DNA from: Flavobacterium hydatis
Lineage (GTDB): Bacteria; Bacteroidota; Bacteroidia; Flavobacteriales; Flavobacteriaceae
DNA: 37,192 nt
NCBI RefSeq assembly: GCF_000737695.1
Contig: NZ_JPRM01000049.1
Location: forward strand, 1-37,192
Direction: 5' to 3'
In this document: piece by piece, positions 31,740-37,192 of the stretch
Numbering within the stretch: position 1 is the first letter of the stretch
Layout: every line of letters starts with the position of its first letter
Translations under genes and position numbers: made by a program
Notes under the pieces: generated by a model
Database searches by the model: none
The model's input: only the letters and a program-made list of their open reading frames with translations
Told to the model about the DNA's origin: nothing

Positions 31740-34145
31740 TTAAGGAATAACATAGCCTACGTTAATATTATCTTGTACATACCCAATAGCCCAAGCCATT
31801 GCATTTGCATAGAAAATACTATTATAAACTGTTGTACCACCGTTATAAGGTTTAGAAAGCGGTAGTCCTGTTGTCGTAATTTTTGCAGGATAATCCGTTG
31901 TTGAATTATTTGTGCTTGATGTACCTGTAAGTAAACCTCCATCTCCACAATATACATATCCTAATGTATTGTGTCTAAATGTAGTTACCCTAGCAGGAAG
32001 ACCACTTATAGTTGCTAGACTAATTGTATTTGCAGGTAGTGTCATAGAATATGAATTGTTATTATCACCTCCTATAGCAAGTCCTTGTATGTTTCCGAAA
32101 GGACCATTAAAGATTGGGTCTGCAATGTTTGCTAATGGATTGATGTAAGTACAGTTATCTCTATTAACATCGGCTGCAGTTATTGTAGAACCACAAATAG
32201 AATTAACTAAAGTTGCTATTCCTGCATTACCATTTTCTTGTGCCTGTATTAATACTCCTTTTTTGTTTTTAACAAAATCGGCCAAAATATTTAAAGTATT
32301 AGCATCTGTTGTATTGTAGTTATAACCTAATACGATAATATCAATTTTATTGGTATTAATCAGATTTTTAAGTGTATTACCAGTATTGGTTCCTCCATTA
32401 ACAATCTTAATTCCATCTACCTGTACTGTACCTGTAGGACCAAAATTTGCCAATGAAGCTAAAACAGCTCTTGATGCATAAGCTCCTCCTGTACCTGGCT
32501 GATAAATACCATCTCCAAGTCCTAAAACGTTCATTAAACGAATAACAAATGGAACGGCTTTGTTACAAGGGGTACTTCCGTTGGTACTATTTGCTGTAAT
32601 GGCAAAAGTAAAGTTACCTCCAGATGTTGGCGTACCTGTTGCAGTCATTACAACATTTTGTAATCCTATTGAAGAAAATGTTCCTGTTGCCGAGAAGCTG
32701 ATACCATTTACTGTATTTGTTGAAATTGTATACGCTCCTACGTAGGTTACAGTTACCGGAACTGTCATGGTGTTTGTAGCATCCATTGCTGTTCCTGGCG
32801 CATAAGTACCTGCCACTGTTATTCCTCCACAATTTGTTACGTAGGTAACTGGTTGTGATGCTATAGTTACATTTAATGAACATGTTCCTACTGTACCCGG
32901 TGTTCCCGTAACCGTAAAGGCTATTGGCCCTGAAGCTGTAGGTGTTCCTGAACCAATTAAAGTCACATTTTGAGGTCCTAAAACAGATAAATTTATCAAT
33001 CCAGTTGTAAATGTAATTCCGCTTGCAGTTGTAGTACTTATAGTTGTTTGTCCTGTTGCTGTTACATTAATTGGTAAACTGATTGTATTAGCAGGTATCA
33101 AAGGGATATTCTGCATATATACTCCATTTTGAGTTGCTGTTGTACAATCCATCGTATAGGCGACTGGTGCAACTGTAACGGGAACATTACTACAAGCACC
33201 TGTTCCTGCTGTTGTAGCATTAGATGATAGGTTAAAGTTATTTATACCTGATGCCAAAGGTGTTCCTGTTCCTCGTAACTCAATAGTTTGAGTTCCAGCT
33301 GCACTAAATGTGCCTGTTGCGCTAAATGAATACCCATTTACGGTATTTGTACTCATACTCCAGAAACCAGGAGCTGTTACGTTTACTTCTACTAATAGCT
33401 TATTTGCAACTACAAGTGGAATTCCTATATTATAGGAACCCTGACTAGTTATGCCTGCACAAGTTATAACAAAATCAACATTGGCTTTTTCTACAAATAC
33501 ATGAGGCACACATGAAACGGGAACTCCATTTAATGAAATAGTAAGTGCATCTCCTGGATCTCCTACTGTAAATCCATTATTTGGTGTACCTGTACCTGGC
33601 AGGTTCAGTACATAAGATCCTGCACTAGGAAAGGTTCCACTAGTAGTAAAATAATATCCATTACTATTTGTTGCTGAAATCGTGTAGGTTCCTGGCTGAA
33701 TTGCTGTAACGGGAACTGTTAAATAATTACCTAGCGTTAAAGCTACCCCTTGTTTATACGTTCCGTTTCCTACTATTTGAAGACACTCATCTGCCGAGAT
33801 ACCAAATACTGCAGGCGGTGGCGTACCACAAATACTTAACCATACGCTTTGTATAGCGCTCCAATAATCAAAACATCCGGTTGTTGTATTAAATATCAAC
33901 AAACCATCAGTTCTGTTCGCAGATGCAATTCCGTCACGCTGTGCTGTTGTCAATCTTGGAGTTAACATTCCTTTTGTGTTACTCTCCAATTCAAATAATG
34001 CTCCGGGAAAGGCTTTGGTTGCTCCGGTACTTACTGTACCGTCCTTTAATTTTGTATTATCCGTTTGAGCAAAAACTGAGCAAAAACTGAGCAAACTAAA
34101 TAATGTTGCTAGGATAATTTTTTGCGTTTTATATATATATTTCAT
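31740..34145 (-). CDS. modular repeat surface protein with GATase-like C-terminal domain
   Basis: This encodes 801 residues with a signal peptide ending near SVFAQ (26). Residues 50-107 hold ESNTKGMLTPRLTTAQRDGI and FNTTTGCFDYWSAI, a head module seen in flavobacterial tail-fibre-like surface proteins. Four repeats of about 100 residues follow, each opening and closing with a cysteine: 121/212, 229/318, 334/422 and 439/527. Each has a core of the type TVPVTVTYVGAYTISTNTVNGISFSATGTF. The remaining 260 residues (about 540-801) form a different domain with IDIIVLGYNYNTTDANTLNIL and GVLIQAQENG, resembling a ThuA/GATase-like Rossmann fold. No T9SS sorting domain is obvious. Function is unknown; adhesion is a guess from the repeats. 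Confidence 0.75.
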   Translation of the reverse strand: MKYIYKTQKIILATLFSLLSFCSVFAQTDNTKLKDGTVSTGATKAFPGALFELESNTKGMLTPRLTTAQRDGIASANRTDGLLIFNTTTGCFDYWSAIQSVWLSICGTPPPAVFGISADECLQIVGNGTYKQGVALTLGNYLTVPVTAIQPGTYTISATNSNGYYFTTSGTFPSAGSYVLNLPGTGTPNNGFTVGDPGDALTISLNGVPVSCVPHVFVEKANVDFVITCAGITSQGSYNIGIPLVVANKLLVEVNVTAPGFWSMSTNTVNGYSFSATGTFSAAGTQTIELRGTGTPLASGINNFNLSSNATTAGTGACSNVPVTVAPVAYTMDCTTATQNGVYMQNIPLIPANTISLPINVTATGQTTISTTTASGITFTTGLINLSVLGPQNVTLIGSGTPTASGPIAFTVTGTPGTVGTCSLNVTIASQPVTYVTNCGGITVAGTYAPGTAMDATNTMTVPVTVTYVGAYTISTNTVNGISFSATGTFSSIGLQNVVMTATGTPTSGGNFTFAITANSTNGSTPCNKAVPFVIRLMNVLGLGDGIYQPGTGGAYASRAVLASLANFGPTGTVQVDGIKIVNGGTNTGNTLKNLINTNKIDIIVLGYNYNTTDANTLNILADFVKNKKGVLIQAQENGNAGIATLVNSICGSTITAADVNRDNCTYINPLANIADPIFNGPFGNIQGLAIGGDNNNSYSMTLPANTISLATISGLPARVTTFRHNTLGYVYCGDGGLLTGTSSTNNSTTDYPAKITTTGLPLSKPYNGGTTVYNSIFYANAMAWAIGYVQDNINVGYVIP

Positions 34146-34228
34146 AATCTTATTTTTTAGTCTAGAATAATATTAGTTGATACTTATGCTTTTTGTATGT
34201 AATACTAAAAAGGGAATAAGAACTTTTA

Positions 34229-37192
34229 TCATTTTTTCTCTAGTATTAGTTTTTCTAATTTTTCCAAACGTTGATTCATCGATTCTGAAGCTAATTTCAA
34301 TTCTTTTATTTCTTTGTCTTTTGCTTCAATTTCTTTGTTTTGCTCTATAATATGAAGGTATATCTCTTCTGTTTTTTCTAATAACTGAATTGATAACTCC
34401 GACATATTAAATGAATACCCTTCTTTGGTTTTTTCTAGTGCTCCAATTGGAGTTATACCCGGAAGGTGTTTGTTCTTTTTAATATAATCCTCTACCTCTG
34501 ATAAACGTTTGAATTTATAATCGGCTTTGATTTCAGAAAAACCTTTAAAATAATCTTCGAATACATAATCGGCATAGTAACTATTGATTGTTGTAATAGC
34601 ACCATTAACTCTTAATTTTTCGTTGGTAGCAGTAGATGGTGTTGTGTATCCTATTCCTACCCATCCTTGTGTATAAATATTTTCGGTATTTAATGTTGCT
34701 CCTACATTTGTTGTAGAACTAAACCATGGCTCTTTTACTGCTGCACTTAAGTCTATAGGATTTACTGTTCCGTGTTCGTCTGTAAAATCTAAAGTACCTG
34801 TTACAAGATTTACTTGTAATGTTGTTAATGTTTGGGCATCTCCAACTAAATCAGTCAATTTAAAGTCGGAAGAATTTCCTTCTTCATCTTTATAAATCAA
34901 AGACTGTGTTGTACCATCATAACTTAATGATGTTAATGTTTCAACTCCTTTAACTAAGATTGATAAATCTATTGGAAAAGCAGTATTCGTTTCATCTACG
35001 TAAGTTAATGTGTGTAAATCTTTAATGTTTCCAAATGGATCTGTAACTTGTGTTACAACATCTGTTAAAGAAGTAATAGTCTCTTTAATATCTACTGGAG
35101 TTCCACCTGCTTCATTTGTATAATTTGCAATGATATTTCCTGTAGTTACTATTGGTGTTATTGTTGTTAATGTTTCATTGGCTTTAATAACTGCATTATC
35201 TACAAAACTACCTCCATCGGCTCCTACTTTTACAATGTTACCTGCATCGACGCTTACAACTTGCGATGTAACTGCTGTTCCTGCTTCATTTGTATAGGTT
35301 ATAGCTCCTGTTGTTAAATTTTGAGCTTCTGTTGTTAAGGTTTCATTAGCTTTAATAACTGCATTATCTACAAAACTACCTCCATCGGCTCCTACTTTTA
35401 CTATGTTACCTGCATCGGCACTTACAACTTGCGATGTAACTGCTGTTCCTGCTTCATTTGTGTAGGTTATGGCTCCTGTAGTTAAATTTTGAGCTTCTGT
35501 TGTTAATGTTTCATTAGCTTTAATAACTGCATTATCTACAAAACCACCACCATCGGCTCCTACTTTTACAATGTTTCCTGCATCGGCACTTACAACTTGC
35601 GATGTAACTGCTGTTCCTGCTTCATTTGTATAGGTTATTGCTCCTGTAGTTAAACTTTGAGCTTGAGTTGTGATTGTTTCTTCTGCTTTAACAACATTTG
35701 TAAGTTCTGTTACAAAGGCTGGATTGTTTACAATAGTCGAAGCATTAGAAATTACATCGCCTACTACATCAATATTTACAGCCGCTGCAGCCTCATTATT
35801 ATAGGTATAAGAACCTGCTCCGTTATTTACAAGTGTCGTAACTGTTTCTTCCGTTTTTATAACATTTGTAAGCTCTGTTTTAAAAGAAGGATCGTTAAGA
35901 ATTGTTGAAGCATTTGTAATTACATCACCCACAACATCTATCGTAGTAGCAGTTGCATTTTCACTTGTGTAAAGATATTTACCATCATTAGCAGGGTCTT
36001 TATCAAGTGTAGTAACTGTTTCCTCCGTTTTTATAACATTTGTAAGTTCTGTTTTAAAAGATGGATCATTAAGAATTGTAGATGCATTTGTAATTACATC
36101 TCCCACAACATCTATCGTTGTTCCTGTAGTATTCTCACTTGTATAAACATATTTACCATTATTCGCAGGATCTTTATCCAGTGTGGTTACTGTTTCGTTT
36201 GCTTTTACAATGGCACTAATATCTACTAATTGTGGAGTACCTGTTGCATCGGTATAACTAAACTGATTTGTTGTAGAATCAAAAGTTACAGCTCCTGCTG
36301 TTTTAGTTGCAATTTCCTGAATAATTGTTGTTACTGCAGGATTATTTGCAATGGTACTAAAGTTTGTTGTTACATCACCAACAACATCTATATTTACCGG
36401 AGTTCCTGCTTCGTTATTATAAGTATATGAACCTCCTCCATTATTTACAAGTGTTGTAACTGTTTCTTCCGTTTTTATAACATTTGTAAGTTCTGTTTTA
36501 AAAGATGGATCGTTAAGAATTGTAGAAGCATTTGTTATTACATCGCCTACAACATCTATTGTCGTAGCAGTTGCATTTTCACTTGTGTAAAGATATTTAC
36601 CGTCATTAGCAGGGTCTTTATCAAGTGTAGTAACTGTTTCTTCTGTTTTTATAACATTTGTAAGTTCTGTTTTAAAAGATGGATCATTAAGAATTGTAGA
36701 AGCATTGGTAATTACATCTCCCACAACATCTATCGTTGTTCCTGTAGTATTCTCACTTGTATAAACATATTTACCATTGTTAGCAGGATCTTTATCCAGT
36801 GTGGTTACAGTTTCGTTTGCTTTTACAATGGCACTTATATCTACTAATTGTGGAGTACCTGTGGCATCGGTATAACTAAACTGATTTGTTGTAGAATCAA
36901 AAGTTACGGCTCCAACTGTTTTGGTAGCAATGTTTTCTATTATTGTTGTTACCGCAGGATTATTTGCAATGGTACTAAAGTTTGTTGTTACATCACCAAC
37001 AACATCTATATTTACCGGAGTCCCTGCTTCGTTATTATACGTATAAGAACCTCCACCATTATTAACAAGCGTAGTTACTGTTTCGTTTGCTGTAATGATA
37101 TTGGTAAGTTCTGTTGTAAAAGTAGGGTCATTAAGAATGGTAGAAGCATTGGCAATTACATCTCCCACAACATCTATCGTTGTTCCTGTAGT
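34229..37192 (-). CDS. giant repeat adhesin/tail-fibre-like protein, 5' part outside the window
   Basis: The frame is open through the right edge, so at least 987 residues are present and the start is missing. From 37192 it consists of Thr-rich beta units such as TTLDKDPANNGKYVYTSEN and TIDVVGDVITNASTILNDPS, arranged in 206-residue super-repeats and then three 56-residue repeats (YTNEAGTAVTSQVVSADAG). Near the C-terminus lies WVGIGYTTPS and LRVNGAITT, then YADYVFEDYF, VEDYIKKNKHLPGI and a 40-residue coiled coil at the end. This tail is typical of Bacteroidota tail-fibre-like proteins and may fold as a trimer. It is 83 bases upstream of the 801-residue gene and may share its transcript. Confidence 0.85.
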   Translation of the reverse strand, partial: TTGTTIDVVGDVIANASTILNDPTFTTELTNIITANETVTTLVNNGGGSYTYNNEAGTPVNIDVVGDVTTNFSTIANNPAVTTIIENIATKTVGAVTFDSTTNQFSYTDATGTPQLVDISAIVKANETVTTLDKDPANNGKYVYTSENTTGTTIDVVGDVITNASTILNDPSFKTELTNVIKTEETVTTLDKDPANDGKYLYTSENATATTIDVVGDVITNASTILNDPSFKTELTNVIKTEETVTTLVNNGGGSYTYNNEAGTPVNIDVVGDVTTNFSTIANNPAVTTIIQEIATKTAGAVTFDSTTNQFSYTDATGTPQLVDISAIVKANETVTTLDKDPANNGKYVYTSENTTGTTIDVVGDVITNASTILNDPSFKTELTNVIKTEETVTTLDKDPANDGKYLYTSENATATTIDVVGDVITNASTILNDPSFKTELTNVIKTEETVTTLVNNGAGSYTYNNEAAAAVNIDVVGDVISNASTIVNNPAFVTELTNVVKAEETITTQAQSLTTGAITYTNEAGTAVTSQVVSADAGNIVKVGADGGGFVDNAVIKANETLTTEAQNLTTGAITYTNEAGTAVTSQVVSADAGNIVKVGADGGSFVDNAVIKANETLTTEAQNLTTGAITYTNEAGTAVTSQVVSVDAGNIVKVGADGGSFVDNAVIKANETLTTITPIVTTGNIIANYTNEAGGTPVDIKETITSLTDVVTQVTDPFGNIKDLHTLTYVDETNTAFPIDLSILVKGVETLTSLSYDGTTQSLIYKDEEGNSSDFKLTDLVGDAQTLTTLQVNLVTGTLDFTDEHGTVNPIDLSAAVKEPWFSSTTNVGATLNTENIYTQGWVGIGYTTPSTATNEKLRVNGAITTINSYYADYVFEDYFKGFSEIKADYKFKRLSEVEDYIKKNKHLPGITPIGALEKTKEGYSFNMSELSIQLLEKTEEIYLHIIEQNKEIEAKDKEIKELKLASESMNQRLEKLEKLILEKK
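35191..35694 (-). repeat. three tandem 168-bp coding repeats
   Basis: Identical landmarks (ctgcattatctacaaaac) occur at 35191, 35359 and 35527, a period of 168 bp or 56 codons. The copies are almost identical at DNA level. Confidence 0.9.
35845..37080 (-). repeat. two tandem 618-bp coding super-repeats
   Basis: The landmark of the VNNG-G-SYTY unit recurs with ends at 35844, 36462 and 37080, exactly 618 bases (206 codons) apart. Each super-repeat contains smaller DKDPAN units and one FDSTTNQFSYTDATGTPQL unit. The array runs on past the window edge. Confidence 0.9.

Noticed and set aside
34229..37192. Regular repeats that could suggest a CRISPR array
   Set aside because: The repeats are in frame, 168 and 618 bp long, and encode protein; no short repeat/spacer pattern is present.

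Overview
The window reads as chromosomal DNA of a low-GC member of the Bacteroidota, most likely a Flavobacterium or a close relative. The evidence is strongly AT-rich intergenic DNA, a SusC/SusD pair under an ECF-sigma/FecR switch, a PorP/SprF-OmpA gene pair behind a protein with a gliding/T9SS type B sorting domain, several lipoproteins with acidic residues after the lipid cysteine, and interspersed palindromic repeats typical of flavobacterial intergenic DNA. No rRNA, tRNA, CRISPR array, transposase or phage core gene was seen.

Layout. 1-1194: a broken toxin-like gene that enters from the left edge, a small membrane-anchored protein (possible immunity protein) and a duplicated remnant of the toxin tail. 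1242-2143 (minus): three tandem genes for 78-80 residue secreted-peptide precursors with an almost invariant 26-residue leader, four cysteines and a cysteine as last residue, each preceded by the same ~65-bp block. 2427-3620: a lipoprotein and a DUF5808 protein. 3701-13167 (minus): a nutrient-import locus in the order ECF sigma factor, FecR anti-sigma factor, SusC with STN domain, SusD, zinc metallohydrolase lipoprotein, DUF4302 lipoprotein. 13924-16523: a JmjC/cupin_8 oxygenase, an AlkB-type dioxygenase and a divergent LexA-like (XRE+S24) repressor. 16533-18433 (minus): a histidine kinase with a stand-alone response regulator. 18819-21344 (plus): the methionine ABC importer metN-metI-metQ, followed by a hexanucleotide microsatellite and a perfect palindromic terminator. 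21566-23803: cupin protein, quinone-oxidoreductase-like MDR protein, divergent HxlR regulator and a small membrane protein. 23816-24217: repeat-rich spacer. 24218-27248 (minus): amidohydrolase, ankyrin lipoprotein and AraC regulator. 27451-31614 (minus): OmpA-type protein, PorP/SprF and T9SS type B cargo. 31740-37192 (minus): two large repeat-built surface proteins, the second running off the right edge.

How the genes fit together. The sigma/FecR/SusC set is a trans-envelope signalling circuit: the STN domain of the loaded receptor should signal through FecR to release the sigma factor, which drives the importer genes. The right end is a cell-surface and adhesion region served by the type IX secretion system. 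The AlkB/S24-repressor pair looks like a small DNA-damage module with an operator between the genes.

The least explained and most interesting material is the triplet of leader-bearing four-cysteine peptides beside a decayed toxin/immunity locus. Next come the 206-residue super-repeats of the right-end adhesin and the modular Cys-paired protein beside it.
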